Shown: piece after piece, positions 32,986 to 42,206 of the stretch | Numbering within the stretch: the first letter of the stretch is position 1 | How the letters are laid out: every line of letters begins with the position of its first letter | Origin: Actinomycetales bacterium | GTDB lineage: Bacteria; Actinomycetota; Actinomycetes; S36-B12 | Length of the DNA stretch: 64,000 bases | Direction: 5' to 3' | NCBI GenBank assembly: GCA_016125355.1 | Contig: WGLX01000022.1 | Coordinates: forward strand, 32,428 to 96,427 | Notes under the pieces: generated by a model | Seen by the model: only the letters and a program-made list of their open reading frames with translations | Told to the model about the DNA's origin: nothing | Database searches by the model: none | Translations under genes and position numbers: made by a program

Positions 32986-34092
32986 CTACTGGCGCCGCGC
33001 CGCGAGTCGTTGGATCAACGCCTCATAGTCATCGGTCACGGCATCCCACTGGTAGGCATCCTGCACCCGCTGGCGGCCGAGGGTGCGAAGTTCATCAAGC
33101 CGTGACCCGGTCCTTCCACCGGCGATCTCATCGAGGATCGCGGTGAGCGCGTCCGCATCGGCCCAGAAGTAGGCCTGCCCCGCCGTCACCTCGCGGTTGA
33201 ACTCGACATCGAAGGCGAGCACGGGAGCACCCGCTCCCATGGCGCGCAGGAGCGAGGGATTCGTTCCTCCGACGGAGTGGCCGTGGATGTACGTCAGCGC
33301 ATTCGCATACAGCTGGTCCAGCAGCTGCTGGTCGTAGATGCCGCCCAGGAACCGGATGCGCGGGTCCTGACGCGCTGCCGCATGAACCTTCTCCACGTAC
33401 CAGTCCGAGTACGGCGCACTCCCGACGACGACCAGCGGCCGCGACTCCGTGCTCTCGCGGTAGGCATGCACAGCGTCGAGCACATGGTTCTCGGGCTCGA
33501 ACCGCGCCACGATGAGGTGGTAGTCACGCGGCACAAGGCCCAGTTCTCCGAGGCGGTCCGATCCCGGATCGATGATCTCCGCGCCGTACGGGATCACGAC
33601 GCACTCGCGTCCGTACTGCGCCCGAACGTGATCGGCGATGGCCTGCGCATCGGCGATGACCTCCGTGCCCCACTGCACGGAGGCGCGTTCGGCCCACCGG
33701 TAGTACGTCGCCCCGGCACCCCGCCACTTCTCGCGCTTCGACTCCAGTCCGTCCAGGTGGATCGCGGTGGGGATCCGCGCCAGGGACAGCGGCTTGAGCA
33801 GCGGGGCGTTGCCCGCGTTCAGGAGCAGCACCACGTCAGGGTGGTCCTTGATGATCGCGTGAGCCGTGCTCAGGGCCGTGTGCGAGAGAGTCTCCGCCAT
33901 GCGATGGCGGACCGCCGGAAGGTTCACCAAGGCCATGCCCTCATAGGTGCGAAGGCGCTGGCCCGGGTTGCGGCAGTACACCGTGACGTCGTATCCCCGC
34001 GCCGCGAGGCGCTTGCCGATCTCCTCCACGGCCGTCTCGAAGCCACCATAGAGAGCGGGCACCCCTCGGGTGCCCATCAAGGTGACCTTCAC
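32986..34092 (-). CDS. DUF1972/GT4 glycosyltransferase (rhamnosyltransferase-like)
   Basis: A 368-residue protein. VTLMGTRGVPALYGGFETAVEEIG is the diagnostic DUF1972 start found in bacterial rhamnosyl- and related transferases (WchF/Cps2T type). The GT4 C-terminal domain has LIVARFEPENHVLDAV and GHSVGGTNPSLLRAMGAGAPVLAF. These enzymes often add rhamnose to the first lipid-linked sugar. A dTDP-sugar donor is plausible given RmlA and the divergently transcribed RmlC gene. GTG 34092 fits the family start; the longer frame is antisense to rmlC and is rejected. Confidence 0.86.
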   Translation of the reverse strand: MKVTLMGTRGVPALYGGFETAVEEIGKRLAARGYDVTVYCRNPGQRLRTYEGMALVNLPAVRHRMAETLSHTALSTAHAIIKDHPDVVLLLNAGNAPLLKPLSLARIPTAIHLDGLESKREKWRGAGATYYRWAERASVQWGTEVIADAQAIADHVRAQYGRECVVIPYGAEIIDPGSDRLGELGLVPRDYHLIVARFEPENHVLDAVHAYRESTESRPLVVVGSAPYSDWYVEKVHAAARQDPRIRFLGGIYDQQLLDQLYANALTYIHGHSVGGTNPSLLRAMGAGAPVLAFDVEFNREVTAGQAYFWADADALTAILDEIAGGRTGSRLDELRTLGRQRVQDAYQWDAVTDDYEALIQRLAARRQ

Positions 34093-34118
34093 GCCGCAAC
34101 CGTACCCATGTCGACTGG

Positions 34119-34124
34119 TAGCCT
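34119..34124 (+). promoter_or_regulatory. -10 box of rmlC
   Basis: TAGCCT followed by a 7-nt spacer precedes GTG 34132, supporting that start over ATG 34108 and a leaderless transcript. Confidence 0.45.
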
Positions 34125-34131
34125 CCCCGCC

Positions 34132-34734
34132 GTGGAGGTCACGCCGCGCGGCATCGAGGGCGTCTGGGAGTTCACCCCGATCGTCCGGCCCGACGACCGC
34201 GGCGTCTTCCTCGAGTCGTTCAAGGCATCCGCCTTCGAGGAGGCCACCGGCCACCCCTTCGACCTGCAGCAGATGAACATCTCCGTCTCGCGGGCGGGGA
34301 CGGTTCGCGGGGTCCACTTCGCCGAGGTCCCTCCTGGGCAGGCCAAGTATGTGCAGTGCTTCGAGGGTCGGATCCTCGACGTCGTCGTGGACATCCGCGT
34401 CGGCTCGCCCACGTTCGGCCAATGGGATGCCATCGAGCTGTCCTCCGAGATCCGCAACGGCCTCTATATCGCCGAGGGCCTCGGGCATGCGTTCTGTGCG
34501 CTCACGGACTCCGCAACGGTCGGCTATCTGTGCTCGGAGCCGTACGCCCCGACGCGTGAGCACGGGATCACGCCCGTCGATCCCGAACTCGACCTGCCGT
34601 GGCCGGACATGGAACTGCTGCTGTCACCGAAGGACGAGGCCGCACCGACGCTCGCGCAGGCCCGCCAGAACGGACTGCTCCCGACCTACCAGGACTGCCG
34701 CGACTTCATCGACGAGCTCCGATCGCTGGGATGA
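34132..34734 (+). CDS. rmlC: dTDP-4-dehydrorhamnose 3,5-epimerase family protein
   Basis: A 200-residue cupin of normal RmlC length. GIEGVWEFTPIVRPDDRGVF is the family start, TVRGVHFAEVPPGQAKYVQC corresponds to the RGxHxQ block with catalytic His, GLGHAFCALTDSATVGYLCS carries the Tyr-containing region, and GITPVDPELDLPWP ends the fold. The expected product is dTDP-4-dehydro-L-rhamnose, or a related NDP-ketosugar if its donor differs. GTG 34132 was preferred; ATG 34108 would add 8 residues. It diverges from the DUF1972 transferase. Confidence 0.88.
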   Translation: MEVTPRGIEGVWEFTPIVRPDDRGVFLESFKASAFEEATGHPFDLQQMNISVSRAGTVRGVHFAEVPPGQAKYVQCFEGRILDVVVDIRVGSPTFGQWDAIELSSEIRNGLYIAEGLGHAFCALTDSATVGYLCSEPYAPTREHGITPVDPELDLPWPDMELLLSPKDEAAPTLAQARQNGLLPTYQDCRDFIDELRSLG

Positions 34735-34737
34735 CGG

Positions 34738-35937
34738 TCACCCCGACACGGTCGCCGCGGCACGGGTCTTCGCCCCGCGTCTGAGCCACGGGATCGGGAC
34801 CGCCTGCAGTGCCCCGACGACGGCGAGACCGACGAACACCGCCGTGTACGACCCCGTGCCCTGCACGATCGCGCCGCAGACGATGGGCCCGATCGCCCCG
34901 AACAGGTAGGTGACGGTGAAGACGACGGCGGTGAGCCGTGCCGCGTCGAGCGGATCACGCGCCGTCATCGGAATGAGCGCGAGGCCGGCCGTGAAGCCGG
35001 CGGCCAGGGACAGGGCGTAGGCCACCAGCGCCACCAGCGCCGCTGGCGTCGGTCCGAGGGCGAGGATGAGCAGCGACGCGACGCCGACCACGACCACGGT
35101 CGCCAGGAGCAGACGGGGCCGCTGGGTACGGTGGATGGCCGATGGCACCGTCAGCGCGGCGAGGATCTGGACGCCGCTGAACAGCCCGAACGCCAGGCCG
35201 GCCTGAGACGGCGTGAGGCCCCGGTCGACCAGGGAGGGCGCCAGCCATGCGACGGAGCTGTAGAACACGATCGAGTTGATGGCCACCCACGCTGTGAGCG
35301 CCCATGCGATGGGATCCCGCCACGGCAGCTCCGCCACCCGCAGGCGCATGCCGCCCGTCACCGGCGAGCGGAACGGGCGCTCGTAGATCGTCCATGCCAC
35401 CCAGCCGATCACGGCGGGGATGGCCCAGAAGGCGAGCGCGCGCTCCCAGGAGCCGAGGAGTTCTGCCAGGGGCACGGTCAGCGCGGCTGCGGCGGCCGCG
35501 CCGACGAACATCGCGGTCGTCCAGGCACTGGTCGCCACCCCGATCCGGTCGGGCGCCTGCCCCCGGATGATGCCGGGCACCAGGCCCGCCCCCAGCGCGA
35601 TACCGATACCGGCGAGGACGACGGAGACGGGGAGCACCCACGGTTCGGCTGCCCACAGACGCATCCCCATTGCCACCACCAGCAGGGCCAGCGCAACCCA
35701 GACCACGCGGGTGGCTCCGAAGCGTGCCGCGGTGATGGGCGCCAGGATCGCGAAGGCGCCCATGCACAGAACGGGGATCGTCGTGAGCGCACCGAGCATC
35801 ACCTCGCTGGCCCCGGTGGCCGCCTGCACCTCGTGCAGCACGGTCGGAAGGCTGGTCAGCGCATCACGGAGGTTGACGGCCACGAGCGCGATGACCACAT
35901 AGAAGGTGGCCATGGATCGCTGTGGGGCCGACGTCAT
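34738..35937 (-). CDS. MFS transporter, CynX/NimT family
   Basis: A 399-residue protein with twelve predicted membrane segments. LVAVNLRDALTSLPTVLHEV near the N-terminus and VPGIIRGQAP with the first cytoplasmic half are typical of the cyanate/nitroimidazole (CynX) branch of the major facilitator superfamily. The substrate cannot be inferred. ATG 35937 has GGGGG just upstream; TTG 35949 is an alternative. It follows the FG-GAP gene by 21 bp and may be read through from that operon, though its function looks unrelated to glycan assembly. Its end is 3 bp from the convergent rmlC stop. Confidence 0.85.
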   Translation of the reverse strand: MTSAPQRSMATFYVVIALVAVNLRDALTSLPTVLHEVQAATGASEVMLGALTTIPVLCMGAFAILAPITAARFGATRVVWVALALLVVAMGMRLWAAEPWVLPVSVVLAGIGIALGAGLVPGIIRGQAPDRIGVATSAWTTAMFVGAAAAAALTVPLAELLGSWERALAFWAIPAVIGWVAWTIYERPFRSPVTGGMRLRVAELPWRDPIAWALTAWVAINSIVFYSSVAWLAPSLVDRGLTPSQAGLAFGLFSGVQILAALTVPSAIHRTQRPRLLLATVVVVGVASLLILALGPTPAALVALVAYALSLAAGFTAGLALIPMTARDPLDAARLTAVVFTVTYLFGAIGPIVCGAIVQGTGSYTAVFVGLAVVGALQAVPIPWLRRGAKTRAAATVSG

Positions 35938-35958
35938 GCCCCCATCCAACTACCCGGG

Positions 35959-38274
35959 CTACTTCAGGGGGATGCCGACGCCAAGGCTGATCCCGGGGTA
36001 GGCCGTGCGGTCCACCGTCATGCGCAGCCCGGTCTTGACGGCACTGGCCCACCAGGCGAGCGCCATCTGCTGGAGGGCGTACTCCTCCTTGCCGAGGCGG
36101 TAGGACTCCTCGGTGTTGCCCTCGGCGTACATGTGCCCGTCCTTCCACCGAAGCTGCAGCGCGCGGGCATCCCGGGCGTGCGCCGCCAGGAACGCAGCCG
36201 CATTGGTGTCGGGTGCCGCGTAGGCATTGGCGAAGGCATCCACGCCGACGAACGTGGCCGGTCGGCGCACACCCCAGCTGACGCCCATCGGGTAGTAGAT
36301 CTGGCCGCCCGGCTGGTACACGGTGCCGCCCGGAGCGGCGTACGGCGGCGACGGGAACTGCACCACGGCGAGGGCGCGGTAGACGATGTCCGCGTTCATG
36401 AACAGGGCCTCGGGCACCGGCTGGCCGGCCGTGCGCAAGAGGCTCGCCGCCCACCAGAGGTGCTCGACGTTCTGCACGTAGTCGGGGTTGACGATGCCGT
36501 GGTTGATGACGGTGCCATCCTCGTTCGCGTTCGTACCCGGCAGTCGGATGTCCGGCCGCACGCCGTTGAACGTCTGCTCGCGGTGTAGGTCACCAGGACG
36601 GGAGAAGGCCGCAATGGCCATGGCGATGAGGGCGTCCCGCCACTTCGCGTAGTGGGGGCTGTTGGGCATCATGGCCATCGCGAGCGCCGGCGCCAGCAGG
36701 TCCCACGACACCTCGTCCGCCTGCGAGTCACCCGGGGTCAGGTCCTTGCCCAGGCGGGTGCGGTGGTAGCGCGGACCGCGTGCGGATGCGTACTCGGCCT
36801 CGCTCGACACCATGGCCGCCACCATCGCCCGCTCGGGCTTGGTGAGGTTGGGCCACAGCATCCACGCCGCCTGGCCGACGGACACCGCCCACAGCGCCGA
36901 CTGCCACGTGTTGCCCCAGCCACCCGGCGTGACGGCACCGTGCTCGCAGGCCAGTGACCGGATATGCCACCGCGCGTAGTCGATGAGCTGCTTGCGGGAG
37001 ATGTTGTTGATGGTCGTCCACTGCGAGGTCGTCACGGCAATCGCTGCGGCGAGCGCGGAGTTGGCTGATCGGCGAACCGACTCCTCCAGCGTGCGGTGGG
37101 TGCTGAGCGGGTCGTAGTAGGGCACGTCCACCCGCGAGCGCAGGCGGTTGGTGAGGTCGTTGGTGACGACATACCGCAAGCCGTCCTGCAGGGTGCCCAG
37201 CGTCTCCTGCATCCCGTCGATGGACCGATTGCCCTTGGGCGAGTCGGCCGTCTTGACCTGCCGAGCGAGTCGCTTGCCCACCCGCTGACCCTCGTACGTC
37301 GCCGAGGGGCAGTAGCCGTTGGCGGTCGCCTGGGTGCCGACGAGAGCGGTCTCGTCCGGATTGAGCCCGTGCAGCTGCTTCGTGGTCGGTCGTAGGCGTC
37401 CCAGTCCACCGCTCAGGACCCAGGTGCGGCGGTCCTGCACGACGCCCGGCTCATCGCGTCCGTCCCTGTCCCAGTCGCCGACGATGGGGAGGTCCCCGTA
37501 GGAGCCGAACGCGAACTGCAGCACCGCGGTCTGGGTGGGCGCGTCGTAGGCGACGGTGATGGTGCGGTCGACCTGGGGCTTCGCCGTGACCCCTGTCATG
37601 CGCAGGTACCACTCGCCGGACCGGGCGACGCCCAGGTCCGCCCTACCGTCGCCGTCCCAATCGCCCACCACCGGTGTGTCGCCAGGGCGACCGAACATGA
37701 TGGGCGCCGCCTGGCTGCCGTCCGCGTTCTGCCAGAGCCACTCGCCGTTCCGGAACACGCCGACCTCGGCCTTGCCATCGCCGTCGATGTCCCCCGCCAC
37801 GGGTACGTCGGCAGGGTCGCCCCCGAAGGTGGTCTTCGACTCCCATTGGGGGGAATTGGCCGCCGCGTTGGTGATGAACCACTGGCCCGCGTCGTAGCGT
37901 CCCGGCGTCGCAACGCCGTCGCCGTTCCAGTCCGCCAGCAGCGGCACGCCCGAGCCGGCGGGCAGATGCACCTCCGTGCCGACGCGGCGACGCGAGCCGA
38001 CGCCCCACACGACCCATACTCCCGTCGCCGTGGACGCGGCCGCGGGGACGGACAACGGCAGGACGTCGCCACGAGACCACCGGGAGGGCACGTCCGGCAA
38101 CGTCGGCAGGGTGGGTGCCGGACGCGGACGGGGCTGTCCGTCCGGACCCTTCGTTGCCGCAGCCGTGGTCCCCGGAGCCGCCGCCAGACCAGCAGCGACC
38201 ACCGCCACCGCCGTCGCCGCCGAGAGCAGCGCGCGGCTGGCCGTGCGTCGACCCCGGCGCCGTGGATGCGTCAC
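35959..38274 (-). CDS. Secreted FG-GAP/VCBS repeat protein with alpha-helical C-terminal domain
   Basis: A 771-residue protein starting at a GTG that overlaps the upstream stop (GTGA). A twin-arginine-like region and a hydrophobic stretch (ALLSAATAVAVVAAGLAAAPG) form the signal peptide. Residues about 85-310 contain four calcium-binding-like FG-GAP/VCBS motifs: DWNGDGVATPGRY, DIDGDGKAEVGVF, DWDGDGRADLGVA and DWDRDGRDEPGVV. From about 330 to the end is an all-helical domain rich in Trp and Tyr (YARWHIRSLACEHGAVTPGG, EVSWDLLAPALAMAMM, EHLWWAASLLRTAGQP), resembling an alpha/alpha-toroid such as a polysaccharide lyase or hydrolase. Enzymatic activity is an inference. Confidence 0.72.
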   Translation of the reverse strand: MTHPRRRGRRTASRALLSAATAVAVVAAGLAAAPGTTAAATKGPDGQPRPRPAPTLPTLPDVPSRWSRGDVLPLSVPAAASTATGVWVVWGVGSRRRVGTEVHLPAGSGVPLLADWNGDGVATPGRYDAGQWFITNAAANSPQWESKTTFGGDPADVPVAGDIDGDGKAEVGVFRNGEWLWQNADGSQAAPIMFGRPGDTPVVGDWDGDGRADLGVARSGEWYLRMTGVTAKPQVDRTITVAYDAPTQTAVLQFAFGSYGDLPIVGDWDRDGRDEPGVVQDRRTWVLSGGLGRLRPTTKQLHGLNPDETALVGTQATANGYCPSATYEGQRVGKRLARQVKTADSPKGNRSIDGMQETLGTLQDGLRYVVTNDLTNRLRSRVDVPYYDPLSTHRTLEESVRRSANSALAAAIAVTTSQWTTINNISRKQLIDYARWHIRSLACEHGAVTPGGWGNTWQSALWAVSVGQAAWMLWPNLTKPERAMVAAMVSSEAEYASARGPRYHRTRLGKDLTPGDSQADEVSWDLLAPALAMAMMPNSPHYAKWRDALIAMAIAAFSRPGDLHREQTFNGVRPDIRLPGTNANEDGTVINHGIVNPDYVQNVEHLWWAASLLRTAGQPVPEALFMNADIVYRALAVVQFPSPPYAAPGGTVYQPGGQIYYPMGVSWGVRRPATFVGVDAFANAYAAPDTNAAAFLAAHARDARALQLRWKDGHMYAEGNTEESYRLGKEEYALQQMALAWWASAVKTGLRMTVDRTAYPGISLGVGIPLK

Positions 38275-40226
38275 GGGCTGCACTCCGGGCACAGGTCGTT
38301 GGGCGGCATCGGGACTTTGACGGCGATGACGCGCTGATCGTTCCGACCGGCCACGTACGCGTCGAACAGCTCGCCGGTGCTGGGCCGGAACCACAGCGCC
38401 GCCAGGTTCAGCGTCGGATTGGTCTGCAGGGTGAGGTCGACGTAGCCGAGCGCCCTCGTGTCGTAGGGGAACTCCGGCAACCCCTTGTAGAACGTCTGGT
38501 CGATCTTCGACAGGACGCCGTGGAGCGACATGACCCACAGGTTCGGCAGGGTGCCGGCGCCGTCCCACAGGAGGGTCGCGCGATCCGGGTACGGGAGGGC
38601 CGCCTCCTGGGCACGGATGATCGCCTCACCCACGAGTGAGTCCCGGCCTCGCGTGCGGTCTGCTCCCGCCTGCACGCCCGCCGCGGGCGCCCCACCGTCC
38701 TCGAAGGTGGTCAGGACGCCGGCGTAGCCGAAGAGGCCGGCGACGATGACGACCGCCGTCGCCACGGCGAGCCCCCGGGTCATGCGGGGCTGCCGATCGA
38801 CCGCGCGCATGACGACGACGGCGACCAGCGCTGCGAGCAGGGGGGCGAGGGACATCACCATGGCATCCAGCGGCTTGAGGATGTAGTAGGCCTGCAGCCG
38901 GCTGATGCCCGCCGTGTCGACGGGTCCGAGGAAGATCAGGGCGACGGCGCCGAACCCGAGCGTGGGGCCCAGCAGGGCGACCGCGAGCGGCCAGCGCCGC
39001 ATCCGGATGAGCAGCGCAGCGACGAGCACGACGATGATCGGAGCCAGCAGCGCGATGCCCAGGGGGAAGGGCACCATGCCGGTGCTCACGGCACCGAGGT
39101 CCGATGTCAGATCGGCTCCGCCCTGCCCCGGCTCGACGCCGAGGATGGCCGCGGTCTGCGTCACAGCGAGCACCGCACCAACCGCCGCCACCGCGGCGAG
39201 CCACGCGGCGCCCACCCACCACCGGAACCGGATCAGCGCGTAGGCAACGACCACGCCCGACGGGACCAGACCCAGCACCAGCGGTGTCCACAGTCCGATC
39301 ACCGCGATGGCCGCCAACGGCACCAGGAACCAGCCCAGGACGCGGGCCGACCGGAGCGACCGCGCGCTCAGGTACGCCGCGGTGATGACCACCGTCACGC
39401 CGAGCACGAAGTTCGTGAAGCCGGCGTTGAACAGGTAGGCCGGCGTGCCGAGCAGCGCGAAGAGCGCGAACAGGCCCACCGCAAGCGGCCGGGCCCACCG
39501 CTCCCGGTCGCGCCCGCCGATTCGGGCGGCGAGGTCACCCGCCACCCAGGCCAGGGCGACCATGCACGTGGCGAAGGTGATGGCGCTCCACTGGACGTAC
39601 GGCCACAGCAGCTCGGGCCGGGTGAGCAGGGGGGACACCGGTCGCCAGGCGAGCTCGAGGAGGGCCCAGGTCGTCGAGTGGAGGGACGGGTACCACTGGT
39701 TCCAGGCGACCGAGCCGTCGATCGTCGGCCACGTCGTGCTGGCCGCCTCGTAGGTGTTGGCGAACGTGGTGAAGTGCGCGTGGTTGTCCCACCCGCTGAA
39801 GAAGAGGTTGCTGACGATCTGCGTGGTGGATGCGCCGACGTACGCGGCCATCAGCCACCACGCGCTCGCGGCCCCGAGGACGAGGGCGATCCCGTCGCTG
39901 AGCGACGGTCGGGGGATGCGCGTGTCCCTCAGTGCGGGGATCAGCCGCAGCGCAAGGACGGCGGCGAGCAGGATCGTGACGAGCAGCCGAGCGCTGGTGC
40001 TCGTGACCGGCGTCGCGCCCGCCCGCGGAAACACGACCGCCACGATGCCGAGCACCACGAGCCCGGAGACGACGGCCCGCTCCGTGAGGCTGCGCCCCCA
40101 CGGGGGCAGCAGGACGAGGAGCACGGCCGTTGCGATGAGTCCCACCGGCGGTGCCGTCCAGACGGCCACGACCGTGAGGGCCGTGGCCACTGCCAGGGCC
40201 CCGAGGTGGCCGCGGGTCGTGGTCAT
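38271..40226 (-). CDS. Polytopic membrane protein, GT-C-like
   Basis: A 651-residue protein with about thirteen membrane segments followed by a soluble C-terminal domain of about 100 residues. A large loop after helix 5 has NLFFSGWDNHAHFTTFANTY and YPSLHSTTW, with acidic and His residues on the extracytoplasmic side, as in GT-C glycosyltransferases. The C-terminal piece has TLLWDGAGTLPNLWVMSLHG and ends with two cysteines (PNDLCPECSP). It is coupled by ATGA to the DUF4012 gene before it and by GTGA to the FG-GAP gene after it. Confidence 0.68.
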   Translation of the reverse strand: MTTTRGHLGALAVATALTVVAVWTAPPVGLIATAVLLVLLPPWGRSLTERAVVSGLVVLGIVAVVFPRAGATPVTSTSARLLVTILLAAVLALRLIPALRDTRIPRPSLSDGIALVLGAASAWWLMAAYVGASTTQIVSNLFFSGWDNHAHFTTFANTYEAASTTWPTIDGSVAWNQWYPSLHSTTWALLELAWRPVSPLLTRPELLWPYVQWSAITFATCMVALAWVAGDLAARIGGRDRERWARPLAVGLFALFALLGTPAYLFNAGFTNFVLGVTVVITAAYLSARSLRSARVLGWFLVPLAAIAVIGLWTPLVLGLVPSGVVVAYALIRFRWWVGAAWLAAVAAVGAVLAVTQTAAILGVEPGQGGADLTSDLGAVSTGMVPFPLGIALLAPIIVVLVAALLIRMRRWPLAVALLGPTLGFGAVALIFLGPVDTAGISRLQAYYILKPLDAMVMSLAPLLAALVAVVVMRAVDRQPRMTRGLAVATAVVIVAGLFGYAGVLTTFEDGGAPAAGVQAGADRTRGRDSLVGEAIIRAQEAALPYPDRATLLWDGAGTLPNLWVMSLHGVLSKIDQTFYKGLPEFPYDTRALGYVDLTLQTNPTLNLAALWFRPSTGELFDAYVAGRNDQRVIAVKVPMPPNDLCPECSP

Positions 40227-42157
40227 GGGCGGAAGCCGATCGACACGTCGACGGGGGCCGACTGCACGGCGCTCACCGTGGCCGTCGAACCGCTCACCTG
40301 CTGGCCGTCCTGCGGTACCGGCGTCCACCCGGACGGCGCGGTCACCTGGACGGTCAGGGTCGAGGGCGTCCAAAGCGACTGCGGCAATGCGCGCAGCTGG
40401 TAGTCGAGGCGGCCGAGGCCGGCGCTCCCGAAGGTCCCCGCAGGGAGGTCGTAGGAGACCGTGACCGCGTTCTGCCCGCCCGGTGCCGTCCATCCCACGA
40501 TTCGGATCATCTTGTGTCCGAACCCGTCATCGACCCAGCCGCGCCCGAGCTGCGGATGATTCTTGAACGGACGGACGGCGAATCCCGTCGGATAGCCGGC
40601 GCTGTAGCCGGTCGCGGCGTCAGGGACGTACATGATGTAGGCGGCCTTCAGCCAGGTGGTCTCGTAGCCGATGCGGCCGAACGTCCCCTCCGCGGGCCGG
40701 TCCGGAGGCGTGGCATTGGTGACGGTCATCTGCTGGGTGACCTTTGCCGACCCGTCGTCGTTGAGCTGCACGGTCACCAGGACATTGCGCTGCTGGAAGA
40801 CGTCCACCTTGCTCTGATTGCCGTTCTGCGTGTACAGCGCCGACCAGTCGCCCGTGCCGGGGTCGTCGACGATGCCCGCGGCACCGGCGTCCACGGCGAG
40901 CTTCTCCAGCTGCGGGCTGCGCATCCAGGCCTGGAAGTGCCGCCCCGGAGCCGTGCTGGCGACCGCCTGCGCGGCGGAGACGAGGTCATCGCCGGAGAGC
41001 AGCCGCTCCAGCAGGATGTTCAGGAGGTCTTGGTTCGCCTGCTGCCGCTCGGCCGCCCCCTCCTGGCCGAACTGCGCGTAGGCGTCGATGAGCAGGATCT
41101 GGCCGAGTCGCTCCCCATCGACCACGCCGTACACCGGCGATTCGACCGGACCGGTGGCGTCCAGCATCGCCGCGATCGCCGTGAGGTCGATGGTGATGAC
41201 GCCATCCACGGGTGGGTAGTTGCCCCCCACCCACGCCTCGGCCATCTCCTTGCCAGAGAACAGCAGGTTCGGGTGGGTGTTCGTGACGACGAACGGGGCG
41301 TTTCGGGGATTCGTCGCGAAGAACGGGTTGCCACCCGGCCCCCACCAGGTCACGGGTGCGTTGAGTGGTGGGAACAGCTGCGTGCTCGTCGGGCCCTTGA
41401 TGGGGATCGAGATGCGGCCCTGGTTGAACTCCACGAGGACCAGCGTCAGGGGCGCACCACCGGCGGCACGCATCTCGGCCTGGTTGCCGATGGCGATCAG
41501 GTAGCGCCGCACGCCGTTGGCGCCGAGCGCGTCGGGCAGCTCCGGCGCGATCCCCTCGATCGACTCGACGGCCTGCTGGACCGGTGCCATCTCCTTCAGG
41601 GCCTTGTTGCGGACCATGTCGAGCAGGCGCGCCCACGCTGCCTCCGCCTGGATCGACGTCAGCGTGGTGTTCGCCGAATGCAGCTGGTTGCTGGCGACGG
41701 TGACACGATCGGGCAGGTCCTTGAGCATGGCCAGGTCGATCCCCCCGTCGTGGAAGATCTTCGGCCCCCCGCCCTTGCCGGAGAGATCGGCGTACAGCCC
41801 GAGCAGTCCCCCCGTGGCGTCGGTGATGTCGCTGGCGCTCGTCACCACGCGCTTCCAGTTGTCCACGGCGGTCGCGACACCGGGGATCCGGCCCAGGAGC
41901 TCCAGGTGCAGAACGTCGACGGAGCGGTCGAGCTGCTGCGTCGAGGTCTGGGCGGCCTCGTACTCGGCCTGTGCCTGAGGATACTCGCCGGCCTGGAGGC
42001 CAGCGGCCGCCTGGCTGAGGTGGTTCTGCAGCCCGTAGCCCCCGTAGGCGAGGCTGCCGAGGGCGTAGAGGAGACCGGCCTGCAGCCAGAAGACGAAGCC
42101 GCCCACGACGACGATGAAAAGGCCGCCCAGGATGAGTCGTGGGCGGCTCACAGTCAC
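40223..42157 (-). CDS. DUF4012 membrane-anchored protein
   Basis: A 644-residue protein with one N-terminal membrane helix (LILGGLFIVVVGGFVFWLQA) and a large extracytoplasmic domain. ANGVRRYLIAIGNQAEMRAAGGAP and the later DGVITIDLTAIAAMLDATGPV are hallmark DUF4012 blocks. The last 150 residues look beta-rich (GYETTWLKAAYIMYVP). DUF4012 proteins sit in actinomycete polysaccharide loci with initiating sugar transferases, and their role is unknown. GTG 42157 lies 6 nt after TATACT, giving a leaderless start and an operon of four genes. Confidence 0.85.
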   Translation of the reverse strand: MTVSRPRLILGGLFIVVVGGFVFWLQAGLLYALGSLAYGGYGLQNHLSQAAAGLQAGEYPQAQAEYEAAQTSTQQLDRSVDVLHLELLGRIPGVATAVDNWKRVVTSASDITDATGGLLGLYADLSGKGGGPKIFHDGGIDLAMLKDLPDRVTVASNQLHSANTTLTSIQAEAAWARLLDMVRNKALKEMAPVQQAVESIEGIAPELPDALGANGVRRYLIAIGNQAEMRAAGGAPLTLVLVEFNQGRISIPIKGPTSTQLFPPLNAPVTWWGPGGNPFFATNPRNAPFVVTNTHPNLLFSGKEMAEAWVGGNYPPVDGVITIDLTAIAAMLDATGPVESPVYGVVDGERLGQILLIDAYAQFGQEGAAERQQANQDLLNILLERLLSGDDLVSAAQAVASTAPGRHFQAWMRSPQLEKLAVDAGAAGIVDDPGTGDWSALYTQNGNQSKVDVFQQRNVLVTVQLNDDGSAKVTQQMTVTNATPPDRPAEGTFGRIGYETTWLKAAYIMYVPDAATGYSAGYPTGFAVRPFKNHPQLGRGWVDDGFGHKMIRIVGWTAPGGQNAVTVSYDLPAGTFGSAGLGRLDYQLRALPQSLWTPSTLTVQVTAPSGWTPVPQDGQQVSGSTATVSAVQSAPVDVSIGFRP

Positions 42158-42163
42158 TTGGTG

Positions 42164-42169
42164 AGTATA
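42164..42169 (-). promoter_or_regulatory. -10 box of the DUF4012 operon
   Basis: TATACT on the minus strand, 6 nt before GTG 42157, is the best match to consensus in the window and is placed for a leaderless transcript. Confidence 0.6.
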
Positions 42170-42206
42170 GGTTCCGGATCGCCGCTAGCCGTTTTCTCGA
42201 CCAGCG

